From Deferribacteraceae bacterium (lineage in GTDB: Bacteria > Chrysiogenota > Deferribacteres > Deferribacterales > JAISNW01): 34,136 nt of DNA. Made by a program: the position numbers and the translations under genes. The notes under the pieces are model-generated. The model did no database searches. It was not told the origin of the DNA and saw only the letters and a list, made by a program, of their open reading frames with translations. The stretch covers positions 1-34,136 of the forward strand of contig JAIRQX010000065.1 in NCBI GenBank assembly GCA_031256375.1, read 5' to 3'. Shown piece after piece: positions 16,421 to 24,388 of this stretch. Position 1 is the stretch's first letter. Each line of letters opens with the position of its first letter.

Positions 16421-17154
16421 AACTTGAAAGTATGACAAAAAAAGAATTGAATGATTTAGCCAAAAAACATGATATTAAACGGCGTTCAGTTATGACTAAA
16501 CCGGAACTCATAAAGGCAATCAATGATGTTATGAAAAAATCGGGAGTACAGAAACTAAAACAGAAAACTCCTGCGGTAGGGTACGAGGCGGCTACAAAGC
16601 CGTTGCCGGTATTAAAGGCAAAAACCCCTGAACCGATTCCCAGTTATTATGTAGCGCCTTATTACCATCAGGATATTATTTTCTTCCTTCCTGTTTCTCC
16701 CGGCTCGGAATATGTTTACTGGGAGGTATCGCCTGATACGGATAACAGACTGAAAAATAACCTTGAATTGGAAAAATGCCAATATGAACTCAGAATACAC
16801 TGTAAAGACAAAACAGGGCAGCAAATGCTTGCGCACTGTTCAGTTTCTTCCAGAGGAGATTATTATTTCGGGTTATGGGCTCCGCTGAAGACACTATGGG
16901 CAGAGCTTGGCGTATGGGATAAACATGGACGTTTTCATTCAGTTATGAATTCCGCTTATATCATAATGCCGTCTGATGTGGTATCCAACAATGTAGATAC
17001 AGAATGGATGATGATAACGGATAGTTGGGAAAATGTTTACAAATTGTCGGGAGTGGATGAGACAAAATACAGCGGGGGAGCGTCAATGCCAGATCATATA
17101 GTACGCAGAATAAGGGAGTTTACGGAATCATCTTTCCAGGGAGATAAGCGCTAA
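16417..17154 (+). CDS. DUF4912 protein with N-terminal SAP/Rho-N-like helix pair
   Basis: Residues 1 to about 40 (MTKKELNDLAKKHDI...TKPELIKAI) resemble the SAP/Rho-N helix-extended-loop-helix module seen in some nucleic-acid-binding proteins. About 70-200 fit the DUF4912 pattern, with PYYHQDIIFFLPVSPG, a YVYWEVSP strand and GLWAPLKTLWAELGVWD. DUF4912 proteins often sit beside GH57 branching enzymes. The fold and role are unknown to me; a carbohydrate-binding-like beta domain is possible. The start at 16417 is chosen because GGGGG lies eight bases upstream and it gives the four-base ATGA overlap used across this operon; the in-frame ATG at 16402 has no ribosome site. The stop overlaps the branching-enzyme start by one base. 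Confidence 0.75.
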   Translation: MKLESMTKKELNDLAKKHDIKRRSVMTKPELIKAINDVMKKSGVQKLKQKTPAVGYEAATKPLPVLKAKTPEPIPSYYVAPYYHQDIIFFLPVSPGSEYVYWEVSPDTDNRLKNNLELEKCQYELRIHCKDKTGQQMLAHCSVSSRGDYYFGLWAPLKTLWAELGVWDKHGRFHSVMNSAYIIMPSDVVSNNVDTEWMMITDSWENVYKLSGVDETKYSGGASMPDHIVRRIREFTESSFQGDKR

Positions 17155-18731
17155 TGAACGGTTTTTGGGCGCTCGTACTGCACTCTCATCTGCCGTATAT
17201 ACATCATCCCAGCTATGAATATTTCCTTGAAGAACACTGGCTATTCGAGGCGATATCAGAGACGTATATACCGCTGCTTATAACATTAAGAGAGCTTGAG
17301 CAGGAAAATGTTTACACACGCATTACCGTATCTGTGACTCCCCCTCTTGCGGAAATGCTGGATAATAAAAATCTGAACCGGAAATACCTGAATTATCTCG
17401 ACAAACTTATAGAGTTAGCTGAGAAAGAGAAGGTGCGTACAAAAGACGACCCGTATTTTTCACCGCTGGCAAATATGTATTACGAACGGTTCCACAAGCT
17501 GAAAGCGTTTTTGCAAAACGATCTGCATGGACGGGTTTTAAACGGCTACAGAGAGTTTCAGGAAAAAGGGATGTTATGTATAATAACTTGCGGGGCAACT
17601 CACGGTTTTCTCCCTTTTATGACAGAAATTGCCGCGCGTGCGCAGATTGAAATCGCTTGCAGGGTACACCAGAAGCATTTCGGCAGACGACCTGAAGGGA
17701 TCTGGCTTCCAGAATGCGCCTACAGCGCCGGTATTGATAAACTGCTTTCCGATGCGGGAATAAAATTTTTCTTTGTGGATTCCCACGGTATTCTGTATGC
17801 CGATCCGCGACCCAGATACGGCACCTATTCGCCGGTGTTTACCTCTAACGGCGTAGCCGCTTTCGCAAGAGATTATTATTCATCCAAGCAAGTCTGGAGT
17901 TCTAAAGAGGGCTATCCCGGAGATCAATGTTACCGTGATTTTTACCGTGATATAGGTTACGATTTGGATATGGAATACATCGCTCCGTATATCAGTCCTA
18001 ACGGTGAAAGGGTTTTTACAGGGATAAAGTACCATAAAATCACAGGGGAATCCAGTTATAAAGAGGCGTATCATCATGACGCGGCTATGGCGCGCACTAA
18101 AGATCACGCCGCGCATTTTGCGCACGAACGCGAGAAGCAGACAGACGATGTTGCGCCTTATTTTGACAGACCGCCTCTGATAGTTTCCCCTTACGACGCT
18201 GAATTATTCGGTCATTGGTGGTTTGAAGGTCCGGAGTTTATAGGGAACATTTTTCGGGAGATGCAGCAGCGCGGGCATAAAGTGCGTCCGGTGAATCCTC
18301 TTGAATATTTGCATCAATTTCCTATGAATCAGGTGGTACAGGTAAATCCTTCGTCGTGGGGAGACAACGGTTTTTACAGCGTATGGCTGAATGCGGGTAA
18401 TGACTGGATTTATAGGCATTTAAGGTTTATGGCGGAACATATTACAACATTGGCGCGTAAATACAGAGATACAGGTAATGGAGATATAATACGCGGTCTT
18501 AATCAGATGGCGCGGGAACTTCTGTTGGCACAGGCGAGCGATTGGGCGTTTTTGATTACCACCGGCACTGCTACCAGTTACTCTGTCCAGCGCACAAAGG
18601 AACATATATCAAACTTTATGAAGATTTATGGGATGGTGGAGGATGGCAGATTTGACTGGGAGTTTTTCACAACAACGGAGATGAAGAACGATTTTTACCC
18701 TGAGATGGATTTTCGTGTGTTTGCTGGATAA
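17154..18731 (+). CDS. GH57 1,4-alpha-glucan branching enzyme
   Basis: This enzyme forms alpha-1,6 branches in glycogen by intramolecular or intermolecular transfer. The signature regions fit the Thermococcus-type GH57 branching enzyme (E183, D354 in that protein): region 1 LHSHLPYI (9-16), region 3 GIWLPECAY with Glu187, region 4 SPYDAELFGHWWFEGPEF with Asp348. The C-terminal helical part (from about 425), with a QASDWAF motif, is the family's DUF1957 domain. Length (525) is typical. No signal peptide. It starts inside the stop codon of the DUF4912 gene, so the two are coupled. It is the only branching enzyme visible. Confidence 0.95.
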   Translation: MNGFWALVLHSHLPYIHHPSYEYFLEEHWLFEAISETYIPLLITLRELEQENVYTRITVSVTPPLAEMLDNKNLNRKYLNYLDKLIELAEKEKVRTKDDPYFSPLANMYYERFHKLKAFLQNDLHGRVLNGYREFQEKGMLCIITCGATHGFLPFMTEIAARAQIEIACRVHQKHFGRRPEGIWLPECAYSAGIDKLLSDAGIKFFFVDSHGILYADPRPRYGTYSPVFTSNGVAAFARDYYSSKQVWSSKEGYPGDQCYRDFYRDIGYDLDMEYIAPYISPNGERVFTGIKYHKITGESSYKEAYHHDAAMARTKDHAAHFAHEREKQTDDVAPYFDRPPLIVSPYDAELFGHWWFEGPEFIGNIFREMQQRGHKVRPVNPLEYLHQFPMNQVVQVNPSSWGDNGFYSVWLNAGNDWIYRHLRFMAEHITTLARKYRDTGNGDIIRGLNQMARELLLAQASDWAFLITTGTATSYSVQRTKEHISNFMKIYGMVEDGRFDWEFFTTTEMKNDFYPEMDFRVFAG

Positions 18732-18754
18732 AGCATTTTAAATGGTATTAGTTA

Positions 18755-19633
18755 ATGAGTAAAAAATCTGTAATAATGTTACTGGTTTTTATTGTTCTGG
18801 CAGCTGTTGGGATATTTTTAGCGAATGAAGCAAAACGGCTGTCTTTAATGGATGTATTGGCGAATTTGTTTCATAAAGGGAAAAGTATTCAGAAGATCGG
18901 AGGGCTGGATGATCTTTTTAAAGGTTCCGCGTCCGATTTTAGGGGCGTCTCTGATCCTGCGCAAGATCCTCTTTTTGTAGCCGCGCGGTCAGGTACAGCT
19001 TCCGAAGTACTCGCCGCCTTGGGAAAAGGTTCGCCGGACGTGCAGGATTGGACAGGGTTGACGCCTCTGATGTATGCGGCGCGCAGAAATAAAATGGATA
19101 CCGCGAAAATACTTGTTGACAACGGCGCCGGACTTAATATTCAGGATGTGAAAGGTTATTCCGCTTTAATGTATAGCGCCGAGTCCGCTGCAGATGAGGT
19201 AAGCAGTTATCTTCTGAAAAGCGGGGCAAACCCGAATATTCACGCTTCCAGCGGCGATACGGCGCTTTCAATAGCTGCTTTTACGGGAAGGACTGCACAG
19301 CTCAGCGATCTTTTGAACAGAAACGCTGATGTTAATAGTAAAAATTCATCCGGTGTAACCCCTCTTATGTTTGCCGCGATGAACGGCAACCCTGAAGCTG
19401 TAAACATATTGATCCGCCGGAATGCGCAGGTAAACGCGGCGGATCACAATGGTTTTACCCCTCTGCTGTATGCGGCTGAATATGGAAATGCCGAAGCGGT
19501 CAGACTGCTTATAACGGCAGGGGCTGATATTACTGCCCGCGACAGAATGGGGATGACAGCTATTTATCACGCCAGACGTAATAACCACCGCAATGTAGTA
19601 GATTTTTTAACAGATTCCGGCGCTCCGGAATAA
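18755..19633 (+). CDS. Membrane-anchored ankyrin-repeat protein
   Basis: Residues about 5-23 form one hydrophobic segment after MSKK, likely an uncleaved N-terminal anchor. From about residue 68 to the end there are seven ankyrin repeats of about 33 residues (recurrent TPLMYAA, GADxNxxD, TALSIAA patterns). These repeats bind other proteins. No enzymatic domain is present. It lies 23 bases after the branching-enzyme gene in the same direction, possibly the last gene of that operon, but no clear ribosome site precedes the ATG. A perfect ATAACC-GGA-GGTTAT palindrome (19631-19645) follows the stop and may end transcription. The partner is unknown. Confidence 0.88.
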   Translation: MSKKSVIMLLVFIVLAAVGIFLANEAKRLSLMDVLANLFHKGKSIQKIGGLDDLFKGSASDFRGVSDPAQDPLFVAARSGTASEVLAALGKGSPDVQDWTGLTPLMYAARRNKMDTAKILVDNGAGLNIQDVKGYSALMYSAESAADEVSSYLLKSGANPNIHASSGDTALSIAAFTGRTAQLSDLLNRNADVNSKNSSGVTPLMFAAMNGNPEAVNILIRRNAQVNAADHNGFTPLLYAAEYGNAEAVRLLITAGADITARDRMGMTAIYHARRNNHRNVVDFLTDSGAPE

Positions 19634-19678
19634 CCGGAGGTTATCTAAGCGGAACTGATATAAAAGTAAAAAATTTGG

Positions 19679-19707
19679 TTGACAATATATACATCATAAA
19701 CTATATT
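19679..19707 (+). promoter_or_regulatory. Strong promoter for tRNA-Gly/tRNA-Thr/tuf
   Basis: TTGACA (19679-19684), exactly 17 bases, then TATATT (19702-19707) is near-consensus sigma70. Transcription would start near 19714, about 60 bases before tRNA-Gly. It is the best promoter in the window, as expected for a tRNA-tuf operon. Confidence 0.8.
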
Positions 19708-19772
19708 TTTTATCCTGTTTGATTTACAGGCTGCTGATGGTGTTCAGAAACAGTATATTTAGGTTATAATTT

Positions 19773-19846
19773 GCGGGTGTAGCTCAGATGGCTAGAGCAT
19801 CAGCCTTCCAAGCTGAGGGTCGCGGGTTCAAATCCCGTCGCCCGCT
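19773..19846 (+). tRNA. tRNA-Gly (anticodon TCC)
   Basis: A full cloverleaf is visible: acceptor GCGGGTG pairs with CGCCCGC, D arm GCTC/GAGC, anticodon stem TCAGC/GCTGA with loop CTTCCAA (TCC at 19807-19809), and T arm GCGGG-TTCAAAT-CCCGT. CCA is not encoded. It is the first gene after the strong promoter. Confidence 0.97.
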
Positions 19847-19937
19847 TGAGAAGCGCGCAAGCGCGATGCCCTTCCGGCATAATAATGAGCGAAGCGAAGT
19901 TACAATGTGCGAACTGAGAAAAATTTATACTATGGCG

Positions 19938-20060
19938 GTTCCACTTGTCATTGCGAGGAATGCAGCGCCGAAGCGATCCATTTAGAGCATTTGCCTGCAT
20001 GGATTGCCGCGCCTCATAAAAAGCATTCCGCTCGCAAAGACGGTCAATGTGATGTGGAAC
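19938..20060. repeat. REP/MITE-like imperfect palindrome between two tRNA genes
   Basis: The ends are inverted copies GTTCCAC (19938-19944) and GTGGAAC (20054-20060). Inside, CATTGCGAG/CTCGCAAAGACGGTCAATG, GGAATGC/GCATTCC and GCGATCCA/TGGATTGC pair in nested order around a loop near 19981-20000. The whole about 123-base element can fold on itself. Related pieces occur at 3398-3500 and 6047-6095. It has no coding capacity and resembles REP/BIME or MITE elements. It separates tRNA-Gly from tRNA-Thr, which in many bacteria are only a few bases apart. Confidence 0.65.
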
Positions 20061-20072
20061 TGCTGTAACAAC

Positions 20073-20146
20073 GCCCACATGGCTCAGTCGGTTAGAGCGC
20101 GTCCTTGGTAAGGACGAGGTCCCCGGTTCAATTCCGGGTGTGGGCT
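20073..20146 (+). tRNA. tRNA-Thr (anticodon GGT)
   Basis: Acceptor GCCCACA pairs with TGTGGGC, D arm GCTC/GAGC, anticodon stem CGTCC/GGACG with loop TTGGTAA (GGT at 20107-20109), T arm CCCGG-TTCAATT-CCGGG. CCA is not encoded. It lies 51 bases before tuf; the order Gly-Thr-tuf mirrors the classical tufB operon. Confidence 0.97.
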
Positions 20147-20197
20147 TTTGCAAAAAAATATGAGCCGAAAGGCGAACTTTACGAGAGGAAAATCAAT

Positions 20198-21388
20198 ATG
20201 GCAAAACAGAAGTATGAGCGTAAAAAACCCCATGTGAATGTGGGGACAATAGGTCACGTGGACCACGGCAAAACGACGCTGACGGCAGCGATAACGAACG
20301 TATTATCTAAAAAGAATCTAGCATCGTTTGTAGATTATGCGAACATAGATAAGGCTCCTGAAGAGCGTGAACGCGGCATAACGATAGCGACTGCGCACGT
20401 GGAGTATGAGAGTCTGAAACGTCACTATGCGCATGTTGACTGCCCGGGTCACGCGGATTATGTAAAGAATATGATAACCGGCGCAGCGCAGATGGACGGA
20501 GCAATTCTTGTGGTATCCGCCGCCGACGGTCCTATGCCCCAGACGCGGGAGCATATTCTCCTTGCGCGTCAGGTAGGCGTGCCGTATATAGTGGTATATA
20601 TGAATAAATGCGACATGGTTGATGATCCTGAGATACTGGAGCTTGTAGAGCTTGAGATACGGGATCTTTTGTCTGCGTATGATTTTCCGGGGGATGATAC
20701 TCCGATAATCAAGGGCAGTGCGCTGAAAGCGTTGGAGAATCCTGAGAATCCTGAATTAACGAAGAATATATGGGATTTAATGGATGCGTTGGACAGTTAT
20801 ATTCCTGAGCCAGTTCGCGCCATAGATAAGCCATATTTAATGCCGATAGAGGATGTATTTTCAATTTCCGGTCGCGGGACAGTTGTAACCGGTCGTGTAG
20901 AGCGCGGTAAGGTAAAGGTAGGTGAAGAGGTAGAGATAGTAGGTATCCGTAACACTCAAAAGACGACGGTGACAGGGGTGGAGATGTTTCGTAAGCTGTT
21001 GGATGAGGGAGTGGCTGGAGATAATATAGGAGTGCTTTTACGCGGCACCAAGAAAGATGATGTGGAGCGTGGTCAGGTATTGGCGAAGCCGGGAACAATA
21101 ACGCCGCATAAGAAGTTTAAGGCGGAGGCGTATATACTGACGCAGGCGGAAGGCGGTCGTCACACTCCGTTTTTCGGAGGATACCGTCCGCAGTTTTATT
21201 TCAGGACAACGGATGTGACGGGCATAATGACGCTTTCCGAGGGAGTGGAGATGGTAATGCCCGGAGACAATATAAGCTGTGAGGTAGCGTTAATAAACCC
21301 GATAGCTATGGAACAGGGTCTTCGTTTTGCGATCCGTGAGGGCGGCAGGACGGTCGGCGCCGGCGTTGTAGCCGAAGTTATTGAATAA
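20198..21388 (+). CDS. tuf: Elongation factor Tu
   Basis: This GTPase delivers aminoacyl-tRNA to the ribosome. It has 396 residues, the normal length. The G1 motif GHVDHGKT is at 19-26, followed by DCPGH (G3), NKCD (G4) and SALKA (G5); domains 2 and 3 follow with [16 protein letters not shown] and the C-terminal [12 protein letters not shown]. An in-frame extension further upstream lies inside tRNA-Thr and is not real; AGAGG ten bases before the ATG fixes the start. It is cotranscribed with the two tRNAs and probably with rpmG 31 bases downstream. Confidence 0.99.
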   Translation: MAKQKYERKKPHVNVGTIGHVDHGKTTLTAAITNVLSKKNLASFVDYANIDKAPEERERGITIATAHVEYESLKRHYAHVDCPGHADYVKNMITGAAQMDGAILVVSAADGPMPQTREHILLARQVGVPYIVVYMNKCDMVDDPEILELVELEIRDLLSAYDFPGDDTPIIKGSALKALENPENPELTKNIWDLMDALDSYIPEPVRAIDKPYLMPIEDVFSISGRGTVVTGRVERGKVKVGEEVEIVGIRNTQKTTVTGVEMFRKLLDEGVAGDNIGVLLRGTKKDDVERGQVLAKPGTITPHKKFKAEAYILTQAEGGRHTPFFGGYRPQFYFRTTDVTGIMTLSEGVEMVMPGDNISCEVALINPIAMEQGLRFAIREGGRTVGAGVVAEVIE

Positions 21389-21419
21389 AATATATTGGTT
21401 TCCGAGAGGATAACAAAAG

Positions 21420-21569
21420 ATGAGAGAGATTATTACATTGGCGTGTACGGAGTGTAAAAACCGCAACTACACGACTACAAAAAACAAGAAGACTATGACC
21501 GGCAAACTTGAACTGAAAAAGTACTGCCGTTTTGACAGAAAACATACATTGCACAGGGAAACAAAATAG
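21420..21569 (+). CDS. rpmG: 50S ribosomal protein L33
   Basis: A 49-residue protein of the large subunit. [12 protein letters not shown] opens the family pattern, with Cys9 and Cys12 as the first metal pair; Cys36 with Asp39 (CRFD) forms the second, a variant common in L33 (for example CPRD). The end KHTLHRETK is canonical. Position between tuf and tRNA-Trp/secE is conserved in many bacteria. GAGAGG lies upstream of the ATG. Confidence 0.95.
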   Translation: MREIITLACTECKNRNYTTTKNKKTMTGKLELKKYCRFDRKHTLHRETK

Positions 21570-21587
21570 ATTTTTTGAATTGCGTAA

Positions 21588-21623
21588 ATTCCGGGCGGCA
21601 TAAATTTTTTGCAGTCCCGGAAT
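21588..21623 (+). terminator. Hairpin after rpmG
   Basis: ATTCCGGG (21588-21595) pairs perfectly with CCCGGAAT (21616-21623) across a 20-base loop, followed by GATTTGTTTT. The T tract is weak, so partial termination or tRNA processing is as likely as full termination. Confidence 0.35.
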
Positions 21624-21662
21624 GATTTGTTTTCGGCGGAAGAACTGTGTAATTATGAAATT

Positions 21663-21735
21663 AGGCCAATAGCTCAACTGGTAGAGTTCCGGTCTCCAAA
21701 ACCGGCGGTTGGGGGTTCGAGCCCCTCTTGGCCTG
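21663..21735 (+). tRNA. tRNA-Trp (anticodon CCA)
   Basis: Acceptor AGGCCAA pairs with TTGGCCT, D stem GCTC/GAGT (one G-T pair), anticodon stem CCGGT/ACCGG with loop CTCCAAA (CCA), T arm GGGGG-TTCGAGC-CCCTC. No encoded CCA. It lies 19 bases before secE, the usual rpmG-trnW-secE order. Confidence 0.97.
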
Positions 21736-21754
21736 TAATTGAGGGAAATTTAAG

Positions 21755-21949
21755 ATGGAAAAAAATAAATTCAAACTATCGGTGTTTTACTCGGAAGTGA
21801 AAGAAGAACTGAAAAAGGTGAACTGGCCTTCAAAGGAACAAACAATAGGCACAACGCTGGTTGTTGTTGCGGTTGTGGTTATAGTAACCATTTATCTTGG
21901 GATTATTGATATGGGGTTTTCCGAAATGATCACACGTATGTTGGGTTAA
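21755..21949 (+). CDS. secE: Preprotein translocase subunit SecE
   Basis: A short (64-residue) single-span SecE that stabilises SecY. The conserved amphipathic region contains EELKKVNWPSKEQT, followed by one transmembrane helix (about 32-52). GAGGGAAA precedes the ATG. The nusG start lies two bases after the stop, so the two are coupled. Confidence 0.95.
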   Translation: MEKNKFKLSVFYSEVKEELKKVNWPSKEQTIGTTLVVVAVVVIVTIYLGIIDMGFSEMITRMLG

Positions 21950-21951
21950 TC

Positions 21952-22494
21952 ATGCCTAAACAGTGGTATGTTGTTCACACTTATTCCGGGTTTGAAAAGC
22001 GTGTAAAATTGCTTTTAGAGAAAAAGGCTGCGGATCTTGCTCTTCAGAACGATATTTGCGAAGTGCTGATTCCTACTGAAGACGTAGTTGAGCTGCGTAA
22101 AGGGAAGAAATATGTTAGCAAGAAAAAGACATTTCCGGGATATATTCTTGTCAATATGGAAATGAACACGAATAATTGGCATATTGTTAAATCTATTCCT
22201 AAAGTAACCGGTTTTGTGGGCGGTAACTCCCCTGTTCCTATCGCCGAAACGGATGTAAACACCATGCTTAACCTTGCCAAGGAACAGGGACCGCGCCTTG
22301 CCGCAAAATATGTCAAAGGGGATTTAGTGGAAGTTGTTGACGGACCTTTCCAGACATTTACAGGCATTGTTGATGAAGTAAACCCTGAAAAAGAGAAAGT
22401 GCGCGTTATTGTTACTATATTTGGACGTCAGACGCCGATAGAGCTTGATTATCTTCAAATAAAAAGGGAGAAAGGGGGGAAACCGCATGGCTAA
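21952..22494 (+). CDS. nusG: Transcription elongation/antitermination factor NusG
   Basis: The protein binds RNA polymerase and links it to Rho or the ribosome. The NGN domain opens with WYVVHTYSGFEKRV and contains FPGYILVNM; the C-terminal KOW motif is GDLVEVVDGPFQTFTGIVDEV. It is 180 residues long with no insertion. Its last bases contain an AAAGGGGGG ribosome-site-like run that would serve the overlapping small ORF at 22487. Confidence 0.97.
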   Translation: MPKQWYVVHTYSGFEKRVKLLLEKKAADLALQNDICEVLIPTEDVVELRKGKKYVSKKKTFPGYILVNMEMNTNNWHIVKSIPKVTGFVGGNSPVPIAETDVNTMLNLAKEQGPRLAAKYVKGDLVEVVDGPFQTFTGIVDEVNPEKEKVRVIVTIFGRQTPIELDYLQIKREKGGKPHG

Positions 22495-22564
22495 ATTTTG
22501 TCAAAGTTGCTATATGCCCCTTAAAATGGAGAAAAAATTAATAGGAGTCAGAAAATATGGCTAA
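22487..22564 (+). CDS. 25-codon zinc-ribbon-like mini-ORF bridging nusG and rplK
   Basis: This frame starts with ATG inside the last nusG codons, has an AAAGGGGGG run six bases upstream, and ends with TAA inside the first codons of rplK (rplK ATG at 22557). Its product begins [13 protein letters not shown], closely resembling the start of the small 'putative zinc ribbon' family (FCQSCGMPL), then ends. It may be a relic of such a gene, a leader peptide that couples nusG to rplK translation, or chance. Both ends being tied to neighbouring genes favours a coupling role, but translation is unproven. Confidence 0.4.
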   Translation: MAKFCQSCYMPLKMEKKLIGVRKYG

Positions 22565-22982
22565 AAAAGTTATGGGGCAGATTAAGTTGCAAATTCCCGC
22601 AGGTAAAGCGAATCCTTCGCCGCCTATAGGTCCTGCGTTGGGACAGCGCGGTGTGAATATTATGGAGTTTTGCAAAGCCTTTAACGCGCAGACTCAAACT
22701 TTGGGTGATTCCATAGTTCCTGTTATAATAACTGTTTTTGAGGACAGAAGTTTTACTTTTATTACAAAGACGCCTCCCGTATCCCAGTTGATAAAGAAGG
22801 AACTTAAAGTGGAAAAAGGTTCCGCCGTTCCTAACAAAGTTAAGGTAGGGAAGCTGGCTAAAGAACAGATAAGAAGAATTGCGGAGGCAAAGTTACCGGA
22901 TCTTAACACAAAAGATGTCAGCCGGGCTATGAAGTCTGTGGTGGGAGCGGCAAGAAGTATGGGTGTTGAGGTAGAAGAATAA
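22557..22982 (+). CDS. rplK: 50S ribosomal protein L11
   Basis: Part of the GTPase-associated centre and binds 23S rRNA with L10/L12. The 141-residue length is normal. [25 protein letters not shown] is the conserved N-terminal loop (proline-rich thiostrepton region), and the C-terminal rRNA-binding domain ends with [15 protein letters not shown] lies before the ATG. Confidence 0.98.
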   Translation: MAKKVMGQIKLQIPAGKANPSPPIGPALGQRGVNIMEFCKAFNAQTQTLGDSIVPVIITVFEDRSFTFITKTPPVSQLIKKELKVEKGSAVPNKVKVGKLAKEQIRRIAEAKLPDLNTKDVSRAMKSVVGAARSMGVEVEE

Positions 22983-22992
22983 GGAGCAGTGT

Positions 22993-23694
22993 ATGGCAAG
23001 AACAGGCAAAAAGTATGCCGCCGGTTTCAGTGAAGTGGACCGCAACAAGTTTTATGCGCCGCTTGAAGCCTTGGAACTGGCAAAAAAAGTTGCATTTGCC
23101 AAGTTTGACGAGACAGTTGATGTTGCTGTCAAACTTGGAGTTGATCCGCGTCACGCAGATCAAATGGTTCGCGGCAGTGTAGTGCTGCCTAACGGTACAG
23201 GAAAAACGGTAAGAGTGCTTGCTTTTGCTAAGGGCGAGAAAGCGAAAGAAGCGGAAACTGCCGGAGCTGACGTTGTTGGCGATGATGAGCTGGTTGCGAA
23301 GGTGGAAGGCGGCTGGCTGGAATTTGACAAAGTGGTGTCAACGCCGGATATGATGCCAAAAGTCGGTAAATTGGGGCGTTTGCTTGGTCCCCGCGGATTG
23401 ATGCCAACACCAAAAATCGGGACAGTGACAAATGACGTCGCCGGAATTGTAAAACAGCTTAAATCCGGTATGGTAGAGTTTCGTGTTGAAAAGGCCGGTA
23501 TAGTTCATTGTATTATCGGCAAGAAGAGCTTTGATTCGGCAAAGTTGTATGCGAACCTGAAAGCTCTAATGGACACTATAGTTAAAGTAAAACCTGCGGC
23601 CAGTAAGGGCGTATATGTGCGTTCCGTGGCAATTTCAACAACTATGGGACCCGGAGTCAAACTGGATACCGCACAGCTTTTGGCTGAACTGTAA
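22993..23694 (+). CDS. rplA: 50S ribosomal protein L1
   Basis: L1-stalk protein, 233 residues, normal length. Conserved blocks include [46 protein letters not shown] and the end [21 protein letters not shown] precedes the ATG, ten bases after the rplK stop. Confidence 0.98.
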   Translation: MARTGKKYAAGFSEVDRNKFYAPLEALELAKKVAFAKFDETVDVAVKLGVDPRHADQMVRGSVVLPNGTGKTVRVLAFAKGEKAKEAETAGADVVGDDELVAKVEGGWLEFDKVVSTPDMMPKVGKLGRLLGPRGLMPTPKIGTVTNDVAGIVKQLKSGMVEFRVEKAGIVHCIIGKKSFDSAKLYANLKALMDTIVKVKPAASKGVYVRSVAISTTMGPGVKLDTAQLLAEL

Positions 23695-23728
23695 AAATGC
23701 GCAAAAGTGCAAATTAATTAAAAAAATT

Positions 23729-23849
23729 GCAGGTTGAAGAAAGCAGGGGCTTTCCGCTTTTTTTTAGACGGATAAATAAAAGGGGAAACTTAAAAATTCC
23801 TGCCGAAACGTGAATAAATATATTCAACCGGCTCTTGAGAGGTGTTTTC
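23729..23849 (+). promoter_or_regulatory. L10-type autoregulatory leader with internal terminator-like hairpin
   Basis: In the 160-base gap before rplJ, GGTTGAA (23732-23738) pairs with TTCAACC (23823-23829), which would close a long leader domain just ahead of the ribosome site GAGAGG. Inside, GAAAGC-AGGG-GCTTTC (23739-23754) forms a hairpin followed by CGC and eight T, an intrinsic terminator by appearance. GCAGG (23729-23733) can alternatively pair with CCTGC (23799-23803). This fits the known feedback leader bound by L10(L12)4; the detailed kink-turn was not modelled. Confidence 0.6.
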
Positions 23850-23855
23850 TTGAGA

Positions 23856-24374
23856 ATGAAAAAAGAGCAGAAAGTAGAGTTGGCAAAGGGAGTGGCTGAC
23901 GAGATTACCGGCGCGGAAGGGATAATTATCACAAGTTTTAAAGGGTTAACCTTCCCTCAGATGGATAATATACGCCGCGCCGTCAAAAGCGGCGGCAACG
24001 ATTTCCGCGTTATCAAAAACTCACTCCTGAAAAAGGCGCTTAATAGCCGTAACATAGATATTTTAGACCGGTTTCTGACGGAATCCACCGCGTTGGTTCT
24101 GGTTCGCAAAGAATTTGCCGCAGTGGCAAAGGATATTAAAAAGTACGCTAAAGATTATTCACAGTTTACTGTAAAAGCGGGCTACCTTGAAAACAAATTA
24201 CTCACAAAAGAGGAAGTTATCGCTATTGCGGATCTGCCTTCCCGTGACCAGCTTCTTGCCCAGCTGTTCGCCACTATGAACGCACCCGCGCAAAACTTTG
24301 TGTCTCTTCTTGCTAATATCCCGCGTAGCCTGCTTAATGTGCTGAACGCGGTGAAAGAGAATAAGGAAAAATAA
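23856..24374 (+). CDS. rplJ: 50S ribosomal protein L10
   Basis: Base of the L7/L12 stalk. The ATG at 23856 gives [13 protein letters not shown], which aligns with family N-termini; its ribosome site GAGAGG is 13 bases away. An in-frame TTG at 23850 has better spacing (seven bases) and would add two residues, so the true start may be there. Conserved segments include [29 protein letters not shown] and a C-terminal helix that binds L12 dimers. The preceding leader probably provides feedback by L10-L12. Confidence 0.93.
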   Translation: MKKEQKVELAKGVADEITGAEGIIITSFKGLTFPQMDNIRRAVKSGGNDFRVIKNSLLKKALNSRNIDILDRFLTESTALVLVRKEFAAVAKDIKKYAKDYSQFTVKAGYLENKLLTKEEVIAIADLPSRDQLLAQLFATMNAPAQNFVSLLANIPRSLLNVLNAVKENKEK

Positions 24375-24388
24375 TCAGGAGATTAAAC

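Noticed and set aside
19788-19985. Small protein over tRNA-Gly and the repeat
   Set aside because: It reads through the tRNA and the palindromic element; a non-coding explanation is complete.
20105-20197. N-terminal extension of EF-Tu from an upstream in-frame start
   Set aside because: It lies inside tRNA-Thr; [20 protein letters not shown] with AGAGG upstream is the canonical start.
20709-21098. Minus-strand open frame opposite tuf
   Set aside because: A codon-bias shadow of tuf with no ribosome site; its Pro/Leu/Ser/His-rich product resembles no protein.
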